Source: Sva-07 sp963728355 (GTDB lineage: Bacteria > Actinomycetota > Acidimicrobiia > Acidimicrobiales > Ilumatobacteraceae). From it: a DNA stretch of 64,000 bases. The stretch spans positions 310,001 to 374,000 of the forward strand of contig CAVSJQ010000001.1 of the NCBI GenBank assembly GCA_963728355.1, written 5' to 3'. A model generated the notes under the pieces. The model was not told the origin of the DNA. It ran no database searches and saw nothing but the letters and a program-made list of their open reading frames with translations. This document shows, piece by piece, positions 53,673 to 62,483 of the stretch (positions are counted from its first letter, which is position 1; each line of letters starts with the position of its first letter). The position numbers and the translations under genes were made by a program.

Positions 53673-54482
53673 ATGAGAGTTGTTGTGGTGGTGATCGGAT
53701 TGGCCCTGCTTGCGGCGTGCGGCACTACCGACGACTCGTCCGCTGACAGTGGTGCTCCACCCGAGTCTGTTGTCGCGACCGATCCGGTCGACTCTGCTGG
53801 CTACACCGTTGTTGCGGGGGACACGCTCAGCGGCATCGCTGGTCGCGCCGGTGTTTCTCTCTCCGATCTCGTCGATGCGAACGGTTGGCCTGATCGAAGC
53901 GACCACATGATTCTGCCGGGCGATGTCATCGCGCTTCCTCAGGGCGCCAGGGTGCCGGGTTCGGCTCCGCCTCCTGCAGCACCCACGGACGCCACAACAC
54001 CGTCAGGTGGATCCGATCCGGCGGAAGAGTCAGGTGACTACCAAGCGATTTCGGGCCCCTTTATCGCATCGCTGCAGGTCGACCAGAAGACGAATCCGAT
54101 CGTTGATCCGCTTCCAGACGGTGAGTACTGGAGCTGGGACTACACCTCCGATGGTCAGGATGTGAGCCTCACGCTGGTGCAGTATTTCGTCGGCGACGCG
54201 TGCCGCGAGCGGTTCGACGATTGCGGAAGCGACAACAACACGCTCTACGAGCCGAGCGCCACGGTGAGTTTGTCGGCCTCTGCGCCGACGTCGGTCGTCT
54301 GGTGCTGTCCAGGAGGCTTCTCGGAGTCGTACCGCGTCTCGAATCGCGAGTTCGCACGACTCGTTGCGGGTTTCGCACCAGCTTCTGATGCGCCCGCTGG
54401 CTTTGCCTATGCGCGGTCGGGGGCCGTCGTCACCGTTCGAGACGGCCAGGCTGTAGCAGTCGATCAAGTCTTCACTTCGTAA
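53673..54482 (+). CDS. LysM-domain lipoprotein
   Basis: A 269-residue lipoprotein with lipobox LLAAC (about 15). A LysM peptidoglycan-binding domain follows at about 45-92 ('YTVVAGDTLSGIAGRAGVSLSDLVDANGW', then 'ILPGDVIALP'), then a Pro/Ala/Thr linker and a C-terminal domain of about 140 residues with four Cys ('CRERFDDCG', 'VVWCCPGG') of unknown fold. The ATG at 53673 begins the signal peptide. It is divergent from the truncated phosphoesterase. Its third-position GC looks lower than in the core genes of the window. Confidence 0.8.
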   Translation: MRVVVVVIGLALLAACGTTDDSSADSGAPPESVVATDPVDSAGYTVVAGDTLSGIAGRAGVSLSDLVDANGWPDRSDHMILPGDVIALPQGARVPGSAPPPAAPTDATTPSGGSDPAEESGDYQAISGPFIASLQVDQKTNPIVDPLPDGEYWSWDYTSDGQDVSLTLVQYFVGDACRERFDDCGSDNNTLYEPSATVSLSASAPTSVVWCCPGGFSESYRVSNREFARLVAGFAPASDAPAGFAYARSGAVVTVRDGQAVAVDQVFTS

Positions 54483-54834
54483 CGCGAGGCCCCGCCGATT
54501 TACGCCGCCTGGCGATGCTGTGGAGCAGCGAGCGCCCCGGGTGCCGGAAGTATGCAGTGCGCTGCTTAGGCCGCAGTGCGGCGCGCCGAGGCAGTCAGCG
54601 ACCGGATTTCTGCGCTCGCGATATGTGTGGGCCTCACCACAGTATCGCGATCAGTTCGTCGTCGGACGTCGGGGTTGGCACTCACTGCTGCGACCGCGCC
54701 GCCAGCGACGCCGTGGCTGCACAGACCGCAAGCAGTGAGGCAATCTCGCTTTCGACGATCGTGACGCCCTCGGCGACGTAGTGATCGTGTTCGGCTTGGG
54801 TCTGCCGGAACACCGCCGGGTTCGTCCAACTAAT
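54483..54834. other. Gap of about 350 bp with no supported gene
   Basis: Several short overlapping frames exist on both strands but none has consistent codon bias or a recognisable motif. A GC-rich stretch with short inverted repeats lies around 54550-54600. It may hold the decayed 5' part of the following gene. Confidence 0.4.
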
Positions 54835-55185
54835 ATGGCGTCGAGCGGTCGGGTCGAGTGCGAAGCGGCCACGTCGGGCCCGATCCTGATTCAAGAACCT
54901 GTCGAGTTCATGTTCCTCGAAGCAGCCTGGCCGAGGCGCACACTGAGGCGGATCTACGCTGATCTCCCGCACGAGGATCAAAGGATCCTCGAGGGCCTGC
55001 CGGTGCCCGATGGAACACCGGACAGCATCGTTGCATGCCACCTCGCGATCGCAGCGGAGTTCCTTCCTCGTGTGCGAGCGCTGATCGAGCACGTCGGCGG
55101 TCGATGGCCTGCGGAGTTGATCGACGCAACTGATCGCTACCTGAGAACCAGCGTTGGTGTCGGGTTCGAACTCGAGGACGATTGA
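54835..55185 (+). CDS. Hypothetical protein, possibly the C-terminal remnant of a larger gene
   Basis: A 116-residue product from the ATG at 54835. It is helical, with 'EPVEFMFLEAAWPRRTLRRIYADLP' and 'SIVACHLAIAAEFLPRVRALIEHVGGRWP', and ends acidic. The even charge pattern and codon use favour this strand over the overlapping minus-strand frame. No clear ribosome site is seen and the N-terminus looks unstructured, so 5' truncation is possible. Family not identified. Confidence 0.45.
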   Translation: MASSGRVECEAATSGPILIQEPVEFMFLEAAWPRRTLRRIYADLPHEDQRILEGLPVPDGTPDSIVACHLAIAAEFLPRVRALIEHVGGRWPAELIDATDRYLRTSVGVGFELEDD

Positions 55186-55241
55186 CCGGCTGATCGGTTG
55201 CGCTGGCGGGAATATGCAGCGCTCGACAGGGGTAGATATGT

Positions 55242-55264
55242 GGCTCTTCGCGTTTCAGGGTTGG
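55242..55264. repeat. Left terminal inverted repeat of the ISL3 element
   Basis: Begins GGCTCTTCGCGTTTCAGGG. It overlaps the transposase stop codon region (55255) and is preceded directly by the AGATATGT duplication. Confidence 0.9.
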
Positions 55265-56508
55265 AGGGTGGGTAGCAGGGTCCAGTCGGGTCGGCCGGCG
55301 TAGAGCAGGCAGCGGACTCGGTGGTGTCGGAAGTTCACGAGCCCAAACGCGACCCGCTTGATGCGCTTGGTCAGGTTGTTGACGGCTTCGGTGGGGCCGT
55401 TGGAGACGTGGGAGCGATGCCACGCACAGATCTGATCGGCCCACTTGGCGATGGTGCGTCCGAGGCGTCGGACCTCGATGGGCATGGTGAAGTCGGTGAA
55501 GTCGCGGCCGATCGCAGCAACCCAGGCGTCGGCGAGTTCGGGGTCGGTGTGGTCGTAGATCTGACGGACAACTTCTTTTGCGTTCCATGCGAACCACACC
55601 TCCGATCTGGGGTCGCCGGCACGCAGCAGACCGAGGACCCGATCATGTTGATCGTCGGAGAGTCGTTCCTTCGCGATGCTGAGTCGGCGCCGAGCCCGGT
55701 AGAGGGGATCGTCACGTCGGCCACGATGCCCGCACGTCTCGTTCTGCACGCGTCGGCGGCACTCATCGAGGCCACGGTTGGCGAGCTGGTGAACGTGGAA
55801 CGGATCCGCGACTTGGATGGCGTGGGGCAGCATCGTGTCGAACACGCTGCGATAGCTGGCCGACAGATCGAGGGTGGCCCACTCGATGCGGTCCAGCCAT
55901 GCCTGGTCGCGTTCTGCGAGCCACCGGCACGGCTCCGAGGCGGTTCTGCCTGGCACGACGTCGAGGAGTTGGCCTCGGCGCACGTCGACGATCTGCGTCG
56001 ACCACGACTGGGTGCGGAACCGGCCCACCCGTGCGAACAAGGTCTCATCCAAGCCAAGCGCGGTGACATCACCGAAGCGGTCGGGGTGATCGATGAGTTG
56101 CTCGCCGATGACCACGACGGCGTCCATCACGGTGTGCCAGCCGCAACCGAGTTCGCGTGCAACATCAGACACCGCGCGTCCGTTGCGGCCGACCTGCAAC
56201 GTCGACCACCGGGCCGCTCGTGTCGTCAACGCGCACCGAGCAGCACCGATCTCAGGGTCCTCGTCACACCAACAGCGGCGACAACTGGTGCAGCGCCAGC
56301 GTTGCTTGCGCCACACCAGCCGGGCCGGGCGCCCGAACACCGGCAGATCGACCATCTCGACGTCGCGGACACCGTGACGATGCACGATGCCGCCGCAGTC
56401 GCACCCGGGTCGTGGACTCGGGACTTCGATGACGACTCGCAACCATCTCGGCCAGTCGCCCACACCAACGATGTTCACGTCGGGCAGGCCGACGAGCAGT
56501 GCGCACAT
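55255..56508 (-). CDS. ISL3-family transposase
   Basis: A 417-residue DDE transposase from the ATG at 56508 (429 if an upstream start at 56544 is used). The N-terminal zinc-finger region has paired Cys ('CDCGG', 'CTSCRRCWC'), followed by a helix-turn-helix ('SDVARELGCGWHTVMDAV'). The DDE core has Asp in 'VTALGLDETLFARVG', Asp in 'WATLDLSASYRSVF' and Glu in 'SNGPTEAVNNLTKRIKR', the typical ISL3 ending. The frame is intact, so the element may be active. Confidence 0.93.
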   Translation of the reverse strand: MCALLVGLPDVNIVGVGDWPRWLRVVIEVPSPRPGCDCGGIVHRHGVRDVEMVDLPVFGRPARLVWRKQRWRCTSCRRCWCDEDPEIGAARCALTTRAARWSTLQVGRNGRAVSDVARELGCGWHTVMDAVVVIGEQLIDHPDRFGDVTALGLDETLFARVGRFRTQSWSTQIVDVRRGQLLDVVPGRTASEPCRWLAERDQAWLDRIEWATLDLSASYRSVFDTMLPHAIQVADPFHVHQLANRGLDECRRRVQNETCGHRGRRDDPLYRARRRLSIAKERLSDDQHDRVLGLLRAGDPRSEVWFAWNAKEVVRQIYDHTDPELADAWVAAIGRDFTDFTMPIEVRRLGRTIAKWADQICAWHRSHVSNGPTEAVNNLTKRIKRVAFGLVNFRHHRVRCLLYAGRPDWTLLPTLQP

Positions 56509-56619
56509 GCGCGTAGCATCCGTTTCCAAGCAGGGGCTCCTCAAGACTCGATGACTTCGACATCACCGAGAATTGCAGGGCCCCTGCGCCGCGCCCGGGA
56601 TCTACACGATCAACCGATC

Positions 56620-56642
56620 CCAACCCTCAGACGCGAAGCGCC
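56620..56642. repeat. Right terminal inverted repeat of the ISL3 element
   Basis: Reads CCAACCCTCAGACGCGAAG... on the plus strand, the inverted partner of 55242-55264 with three mismatches, and is followed directly by the second AGATATGT. Confidence 0.9.
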
Positions 56643-56716
56643 AGATATGTCGGTGATCCACCCGCCCGTTCTCGCTGTCGGTGACGATGGTGCTGCGGGC
56701 TTGATCGGAGGATCAC

Positions 56717-57760
56717 ATGAAGCCCATTTCGTTCCCGAAGCTGACGCTTCCTGACCCAGGTTCGAGTGTCGCTCCGACGCTCGGCCACCCACTCATCGAC
56801 GACTATTTGGCGTCGGTGCACGCCCGGCTGCGGCCGAACTCGACGCTGGCTGTCGTCTACGACTTGAAGGTGTTCTTCACCGTCATCGACGTCGACCCGA
56901 TCGAGGTCCGACGCCGTCACGTGCTCGAGTTCATTCGCGTCCAACGGACCGGTTCAGCCGACGCGACGGTGATCCCGATCGACCAGCCGAACGGGTTGGC
57001 GTTGTCGACGATCCGGCGTCGCTTGTCGACGCTGGCGGGGTTCTATTCGCACCTGTGCGCGCTCGGTGAACTCGATCACAATCCGGTGCAGCGCGGCATG
57101 CCGGTGCGTGCTCCGGTGACGCGTGATCGGCGGGTGATCCCACTGGTTCGACCGGTGCGGCATCTGCCGCGGATCCTTGATCACGACGACGTCATCAAGC
57201 TCGTGGCGGCGCTGCGCACGGATCGGGATCGGGCGATGATCGACGCGATGCTGCTCGCCGGTTTGCGCCGTTGCGAAGTGCTCGGCCTGCGACTCCAGGA
57301 CGTGCGATGGGGTGAACGTCGGCTGTTCATCGCTGACGGCAAGGGCGGCCATCAACGCATCGTGCCGATCTCACCACGCTTCTTCGACACGCTTCGCCGC
57401 TACCTCGACAACGAGCGACCGGCCGACGCGGAGACACCGTTCGTGTTCGTCGTGCTGAAAGGCCCGAACCGCGGACGCCCGCTCACCGCGAAGGGCCTCG
57501 ACGAGATCATGCTCGGCGCCCGGACGCGGGCGGGGCTCGAGCATGCGACGTGTCACGAGCTGCGCCACACCTGTTTCACTCGGCTCCGCGAGGCCGGCAT
57601 GGCACTCGAAGCACTCCAGGCCCAAGCCGGTCACCGATCGATCTCAGCAACGCAGATCTACCTGCACCTCGCCAACGATTGGCTCGCCGGCGAGTACATA
57701 CGTGCAGCTCAAGCCGTTGATGCTCAAGCTGCGCTCGGCCGCAAGGTCGTGGCATCATGA
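56717..57760 (+). CDS. Tyrosine recombinase/integrase, first of a pair
   Basis: A 347-residue XerC/D-like recombinase with GGAGG before the ATG. An N-terminal SAM-like core-binding domain (about 25-130) is followed by the catalytic domain: Arg I in 'LLAGLRRCEVLGL' (about 182), Lys in 'ADGKGGHQRIVP', His-x-x-Arg in 'CHELRHTCFTRL', His/Trp position in 'AGHRS' and the nucleophile Tyr in 'ATQIYLHL'. All six key residues are present, so it should be active. Its stop overlaps the next start by ATGA. Paired recombinases are typical of Tn554-like or recombinase-in-tandem elements. Confidence 0.88.
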   Translation: MKPISFPKLTLPDPGSSVAPTLGHPLIDDYLASVHARLRPNSTLAVVYDLKVFFTVIDVDPIEVRRRHVLEFIRVQRTGSADATVIPIDQPNGLALSTIRRRLSTLAGFYSHLCALGELDHNPVQRGMPVRAPVTRDRRVIPLVRPVRHLPRILDHDDVIKLVAALRTDRDRAMIDAMLLAGLRRCEVLGLRLQDVRWGERRLFIADGKGGHQRIVPISPRFFDTLRRYLDNERPADAETPFVFVVLKGPNRGRPLTAKGLDEIMLGARTRAGLEHATCHELRHTCFTRLREAGMALEALQAQAGHRSISATQIYLHLANDWLAGEYIRAAQAVDAQAALGRKVVAS

Positions 57761-58764
57761 CGATGCTGTCGATCGAACCGCAGCATTCGAATGAGCACTG
57801 GGCACACATCGCCGGCCATGCCCCGATCCTCGCCGCGACGTGTCAGGACTATGTCGCGCAGATCTCTGTGACGATGCGACCATCGACGACCGTCGCGGTC
57901 GATCGGAGCCTGCGGATCTTCGCCGAGCTGGCTCACCGACCACGATCCGACCGTGATCGCGTTCCGCCAGATCAACCGCCGCCACATCGAGCAGTTCAAG
58001 CTCTGGCTGGCGACACGCGAGAACCACAGCGGCCAGCCGCTGAAGAAGTCAACGATCAACTACCGCCTTTCGATGCTGCGCGTCGTGATCGAACGACTCA
58101 TCGAATGGGACCACCCCGACACCCCGGCCCGGAACCCGATCCTGTGGACCGACCTTCCCAAGATGGACGAGCCGTTGCCGAAGTTCCTCGACGACGACCA
58201 GGCCGCCAAGTTCATGGCCGCCGCCGTTCGGCTCGACCCGCAACGACGACTGATCGTGGAGATGTTGGCCCGAACCGGGCTGCGCATCGGCGAGTTCTGT
58301 GCCCTCACCGACGACGCCATCGTGAAGATGAACGAGACGAACTGGTTGAGGGTTCCGGTCGGCAAACTCCACACCGACCGCTACGTCCCGTTGCACCCGT
58401 CGCTGATCGAGCTCCACCGGGACGTGGCTCGACTGGAACGGCCCGAACGACGACCGGCCGACTCATCTCGAACAAGGGCCAGCCACTGTCCGTCGACGTC
58501 GTTCGTCGCGTCGTGAAAGCCTGCGCTCGGATCGCCGGGATCGGCCACGTCCACCCCCACCAACTCCGTCACACGCTCGCGACGCAGTCGATCAACAACG
58601 GCATGAGCCTCGAAGCCGTGTCCGCAATGTTGGGACACCGATCGATGCGCATGACCCTCGTCTACGCCCGCATCGCAGACCGCACCGTCGCCGACGAATA
58701 CTTCGCCGCCGCCGACAAAGTCGACCAGCTCTACACCACCCACTTGACAACATCACCGGCATAA
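57757..58764 (+). pseudogene. Tyrosine recombinase, second of a pair, multiply frameshifted
   Basis: The first about 57 codons read in frame ('ATCQDYVAQISVTMRPST'). Near 57929 the coding continues in the next frame ('VIAFRQINRRHIEQFKLWL', 'LARTGLRIGEFCALTDD' with Arg I). Near 58430-58450 it passes through the third frame ('DWNGPND') and returns to the first for 'LISNKGQPLSVDVV', 'HPHQLRHTLATQ', 'LGHRSMRMTLVYARI' and the end. Each change is consistent with a single extra base, three in all, so the gene is broken although all catalytic residues are still encoded. The first frame stays open throughout only by chance. Confidence 0.78.
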
Positions 58765-58932
58765 GGGCCGGACTGCAGCGCGAGTTGATCGACAGCACCA
58801 GTGAATCTGCGTGCCGAAGTGTGCGGCCCCGGCGGGCTGCTCCCCCGACTTGCAGGTGACGTTGGCCTGAGGCAGCTCGCTGCGGCGTGGGTGCCCGTGT
58901 GCTGTGCGCCGGCGGGATGATAGAAGTGTCGC

Positions 58933-59520
58933 ATGGGTCGCGGTGGAACTGGCCGATGTGGCGCAGCACTCGCGATCGTCGTGGTGTTGGCGAGTTGCGG
59001 CAGCAATAGTGACGCCGAGCCGAGCGCCACGGCGGATGCTCCGACGCCCTCTGTCGAGATCACCACTGAAGCGACACCTCCGTCGCCACCATCGACGAGC
59101 CCTGCAGACACGATCGAGACGACGCCGGGCGACTTCGATGAAGCACCCGTGTCATGTGATGTCTTCGGTGCAGCCGACGACGATGCGGTCGCGTTCTTCG
59201 CCGCGAACTTCCAGAGCGCGCTGGTTGCTGCTCGCGTCACGGGTCTCTTCGAGTTCGTTGCGGATTGTCTGGATGCCGTTCCTGCGGCCTACACAGGCGA
59301 GTTTCCGGCGTGCTGGGACGAATGCGGCTTCACTCGCTCATTCGTACCGGACTTTTCGGCGCCGCCCGCTGAGCGTGCAGCCGCCGGGGAGTTCTGGTCA
59401 TCGGGTCTCGTGGTGAACTACGACACGCAAGAAGGGCCCGTTGAAGTCGTCGAGCGGTGGGAAATCCGTGCGATCGATGATCGCTACGAGGTCTCCGGGT
59501 TCATCGTTCAAGTGCCGTGA
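58933..59520 (+). CDS. Small lipoprotein of unknown function
   Basis: A 195-residue protein with signal peptide and lipobox VLASC (about 22), a Thr/Ser/Pro/Glu linker (about 25-70) and a C-terminal domain with four Cys ('VSCDVFG', 'VADCLDAV', 'FPACWDECGF') that probably forms disulfides outside the cell. It ends 'DDRYEVSGFIVQVP', like small NTF2/ligand-binding-type domains. It resembles the LysM lipoprotein gene in its overall plan of a short accessory surface protein. Confidence 0.7.
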   Translation: MGRGGTGRCGAALAIVVVLASCGSNSDAEPSATADAPTPSVEITTEATPPSPPSTSPADTIETTPGDFDEAPVSCDVFGAADDDAVAFFAANFQSALVAARVTGLFEFVADCLDAVPAAYTGEFPACWDECGFTRSFVPDFSAPPAERAAAGEFWSSGLVVNYDTQEGPVEVVERWEIRAIDDRYEVSGFIVQVP

Positions 59521-60135
59521 CCGCAGACACACAACCGGCAAACCTTCGGCGTTCGTCGAACCGGGCCCGGGCGCGACAGGCCTTCGCTTCAGTGGACGGC
59601 TCGGCTGATCGCAGCGCAGCGATACTCGTCGGGCTCAGCCGTTACCGTTGGTTCGATCCGGGCGGTAAGCCGTGGCCTCGAAGTTCGCTCGGTCGTGCCC
59701 CAAGTCCACTCCGACCAATCTTCGATCACTCATCGTTGTCTCCCACTCGTTGTTGTTGGTGTCGACACCGGCGAGCCCAAAACAAGCGACGCGGAACATT
59801 CAGGTCACGGCCCCAAGAGACACCGCTCAACCGCGGCTCCCACTCATGTGCTGCAAACGATTCCGACCTCTTCATGGATCGAACCACTTCCCTCATCCGG
59901 GGCATCCGTGACCGGAGCCAGCAGTGGCAATCAGAATCACGAGGCCAGAGGCCCACAGACCTCCCCTCAGCGTGCGTCTCCACGCCACCTACCGGACCAG
60001 CCGGGATGAACTGAGCCTCCCGCGAAACCCCGACTCCGTGGTGGAGCCACAGCCCGGTGTCACTTACATGCGGGTCGAAGTGTGCGGCTGTTGGCGTCGC
60101 CCCAGCGAGTTCGTTGGAGCCACCGTTCGGGGCGT
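59521..60135. other. Region of about 615 bp without a convincing gene
   Basis: Frames on both strands are open (165 codons plus, 145 codons minus) but their translations are rich in Arg, Ser and Pro or lack any strand/helix pattern. No ribosome site, motif or repeat supports them. The lower GC and lack of bias suggest decayed accessory DNA. The promoterless 3' side ends at the stop of the 60136 gene. Confidence 0.45.
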
Positions 60136-62001
60136 TCAAGAGGGCAGGTCGTAGCGGATCCATTCGTTCGCCAGTCGTGCGAGGACGAACCGGCCGTTGG
60201 TTGCGACTTCGGCGACAGGGTTGTTGACGTCGGCGTCGGGATCGCTCGATGGGAGGGGTTCGACGAGGAACTGTTGGCCGTCACGACTGGCGATCAGTCG
60301 AAGGACCGCGACGGCCTCGCCACCCTCGGGGGTACCGATGCGAGCCTGTGCTTCGTTCTGGGCGGCCTGGTAGATCTCGGTCGAAATCTGGATCAACACC
60401 GCCTCGGTGTCGGGATCGGTCACTTTCAGGCCGTCGTCACCGAACACGAAGGTGGTGTCAGCCGCAGGCGGGCGCTCGCGAGCGTAGGACATCACGACAT
60501 CGCCGGTCCCGAGGTCGACCACTGAGCTCAAGCCCCTCCGTTCGATGTAGCGGTATCCGCCGGACTCGATGACGAGGGGCATCTGCACCGATGATCCGAT
60601 GGCCAGGACGGCGGCATTCGAGGGGCTCGACGGTGCCTGGCCGAACCCGGTCGACGTACGGTCGGCCAGACCCTTGGTGAATTGCTCGTCGAGCTCGTCG
60701 ACGGAGATCTGGCGAGGATTGCCACCACGTTCGTCGAGGAGGTACACGTCGCTCGTGCCGCGCTGGTTGGCGACGACCGCAACGAATCCATTGTTGACCG
60801 GGAACGCGCTCGTGACGGTTCCGGTGGGGTCGGGCAGCGGGCTCGACGACCAGGTGAGACCATCGGACGAGAACCATGTGCGGTCGTTCCAACGCACGAA
60901 CCCTGCCGGCGATGCCATCGTCATCCCCGTCGGCATAGCTGTCTGGCCCACCGTGGCGGTCCCATCCCATGTCGCCGCCCAGGTCTGAGAGACAGGGATC
61001 TCGCCGGTCAGGTACGGCACGTCCTGTGGAGCGGCGCCGACCTCGTCCCACGTGTACGAGTAGGTCGACTCAGGTGTCGGCGCCGACCCGTCAGACCCGT
61101 TCACGGCGACGGTGAACCCGGTGTCGTTCGATCGGACCTGGTACGTCCCCGCTACGAGGTCTCGTTGCACGTCACTCGGCAGCACGCTGGTGACGTCGGC
61201 GCTGTACATGCGCACGATCTCGAACACCCAACCGGTCTCGTTGACGGCGAAGCTCCGCATCGACGGCCACCACACACCGAGCTGGGACTGGTCACCCAGC
61301 GGGCGCGCACCGGGCATCTCGAAGTCCTGCGACGACCAGCTGCGCAGATCAGTGGTGGAAGCAACGCGGACTACGACGCCACCATCCGCAGTCGAGACGG
61401 AGTCCGCAATGACGAGACGTTCACCAACCGAGGAGATCCTCCCAGCGACCTGCAGGCCGGGCGGCGTCGACACCTCGACTGGTTCCCAACTGGATCCGTC
61501 GGTCGTGACGCTTGCTCGGATCGTCGCCTCGCCACCAGTCCCGTCGACTGGGTCGACCGCGATGGCAAGGAATCCGTCACCCCACGGCAAGATCCCGGCC
61601 TCCTGCTCGGCGGCGCCGACCGGGAACCGCACGCCGGTCAGCTCCTCAGCCGGCGCCGTGGCGGGGACCGTGTTGGACGGGACGGTCGGCTCGGTGGTCG
61701 GCAGCGGATCGCTGTCACGCCCCTCCTCGGTCGTCGCAGTCGGCGACCGCGCCACGTCGATCGACGGGTCGCTCTCGTCGCCTTGGATTGCCGCCACCGC
61801 CACGATCCCGCCCAGCACGATGACGAATGACGCGGCCACGAGCAGCCAGCGTCGCGTCCCCGATGGCGGAACCGGTCGTTGCGTGCCTCTCGGATGCGAC
61901 GCCGGCCAGCGCCGTTCGATGTCGGGTTGGTGGCTGTCGCCGAGTTGACGCAATGCTGCGCGAACTCGGCGCTCGGTGCCTTCGAACGATTGGTCGATCA
62001 C
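60136..62001 (-). CDS. Single-pass membrane protein with large extracytoplasmic domain, coupled to ECF sigma factor
   Basis: A 621-residue protein. The N-terminal about 48 residues are cytoplasmic ('FEGTERRVRAALRQLGDSHQPD'), one membrane segment follows ('WLLVAASFVIVLGGIVAVAAI', about 50-70), then a Thr/Pro/Ser linker and a 500-residue outer domain with repeated 'SSDGLTWSSSPLP', 'VTTDGSSWEPVEV' and 'ASTTDLRSWSSQ' blocks typical of beta-propeller (BNR/sialidase-like) repeats. It overlaps the sigma-factor gene by 4 bp (ATGA). It may serve as the anti-sigma or envelope sensor, though no zinc-binding HxxxCxxC motif is seen. Confidence 0.78.
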   Translation of the reverse strand: MIDQSFEGTERRVRAALRQLGDSHQPDIERRWPASHPRGTQRPVPPSGTRRWLLVAASFVIVLGGIVAVAAIQGDESDPSIDVARSPTATTEEGRDSDPLPTTEPTVPSNTVPATAPAEELTGVRFPVGAAEQEAGILPWGDGFLAIAVDPVDGTGGEATIRASVTTDGSSWEPVEVSTPPGLQVAGRISSVGERLVIADSVSTADGGVVVRVASTTDLRSWSSQDFEMPGARPLGDQSQLGVWWPSMRSFAVNETGWVFEIVRMYSADVTSVLPSDVQRDLVAGTYQVRSNDTGFTVAVNGSDGSAPTPESTYSYTWDEVGAAPQDVPYLTGEIPVSQTWAATWDGTATVGQTAMPTGMTMASPAGFVRWNDRTWFSSDGLTWSSSPLPDPTGTVTSAFPVNNGFVAVVANQRGTSDVYLLDERGGNPRQISVDELDEQFTKGLADRTSTGFGQAPSSPSNAAVLAIGSSVQMPLVIESGGYRYIERRGLSSVVDLGTGDVVMSYARERPPAADTTFVFGDDGLKVTDPDTEAVLIQISTEIYQAAQNEAQARIGTPEGGEAVAVLRLIASRDGQQFLVEPLPSSDPDADVNNPVAEVATNGRFVLARLANEWIRYDLPS

Positions 62002-62483
62002 GACAGCTCCTTGTGCATTCGAGCCAGACCTCTATGGATGTGCGACTTGACCGTGCCGACCGGGATCCCCAATTCGACGGCGATGTCGTCGACCTTCAAG
62101 TCCGCGTAGTAACGGAACACGAGTACCTCACGCTCGGCCTGAGGAAGCTCGGCGAGCACCGCACGCACGGCGAGTGCCTCGGCGTCGACACCGGCGATCC
62201 GGTCCGATTCGACAGGCTGCATCGCCTTGCGAGCACGCCGCCGACCCCACGCGCGTGCACCGTTGACGACGGCGGTTCGGGCATAGGCACGAGGGTGCTC
62301 GATGTCGTCCCAGCGCCGGAACACCTCCTCACATGCGTCCTGGGCGATCTCGTCACCGACGGCCGACGAACCCGTAAGCAGAAACGCCAATCGTGAGAGC
62401 TCGGCGAACCGTTCGAGGAAGAACGTGCCGAACGACTCGTCCGATCGCTCCTCGTCCACCACCGCCGGCTCGTCCATCATCAT
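61998..62483 (-). CDS. ECF-type RNA polymerase sigma factor (SigE-family)
   Basis: A 161-residue group 4 sigma factor. Region 2 is 'FAELSRLAFLLTGSSAVGDEIAQDACEEVFRRWDDIEHPRAYARTAVVN' and region 4 is 'LPQAEREVLVFRYYADLKVDDIAVELGIPVGTVKSHIHRGLARM', with a complete helix-turn-helix. Three consecutive ATG codons (62483, 62480, 62477) offer the start; the first is given. It is coupled to the membrane protein gene that follows, so the pair is likely a signal-responsive module. Its target promoters are not known. Confidence 0.9.
   Translation of the reverse strand: MMMDEPAVVDEERSDESFGTFFLERFAELSRLAFLLTGSSAVGDEIAQDACEEVFRRWDDIEHPRAYARTAVVNGARAWGRRRARKAMQPVESDRIAGVDAEALAVRAVLAELPQAEREVLVFRYYADLKVDDIAVELGIPVGTVKSHIHRGLARMHKELS

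Larger units (their letters stand above)
55242..56642 (-). mobile_element. Intact ISL3-family insertion sequence, 1401 bp
   Basis: One transposase gene is bounded by 23-bp imperfect terminal inverted repeats (55242-55264 and 56620-56642, 20 of 23 matching, sharing TTCGCGT and AGGGTTGG). The element is flanked by a perfect 8-bp target-site duplication AGATATGT at 55234-55241 and 56643-56650. An 8-bp duplication is the usual ISL3 size. The undamaged duplication and open transposase frame indicate a recent insertion. It lies 74 bp upstream of the recombinase start. Confidence 0.93.

Noticed and set aside
54682..55092. Minus-strand 136-codon frame overlapping the 54835 gene
   Set aside because: Composition is Cys/Arg/His-rich without strand or helix pattern; the plus-strand frame has better codon use.
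57757..58764. Uninterrupted 335-codon reading of the second recombinase
   Set aside because: The middle third in that frame is Arg/Pro-rich nonsense, while recombinase motifs appear in the other two frames.
59726..60163. Minus-strand 145-codon frame in the gap after 59.5 kb
   Set aside because: No motif, no ribosome site and poor codon bias; it also runs into the end of the 60136 gene.
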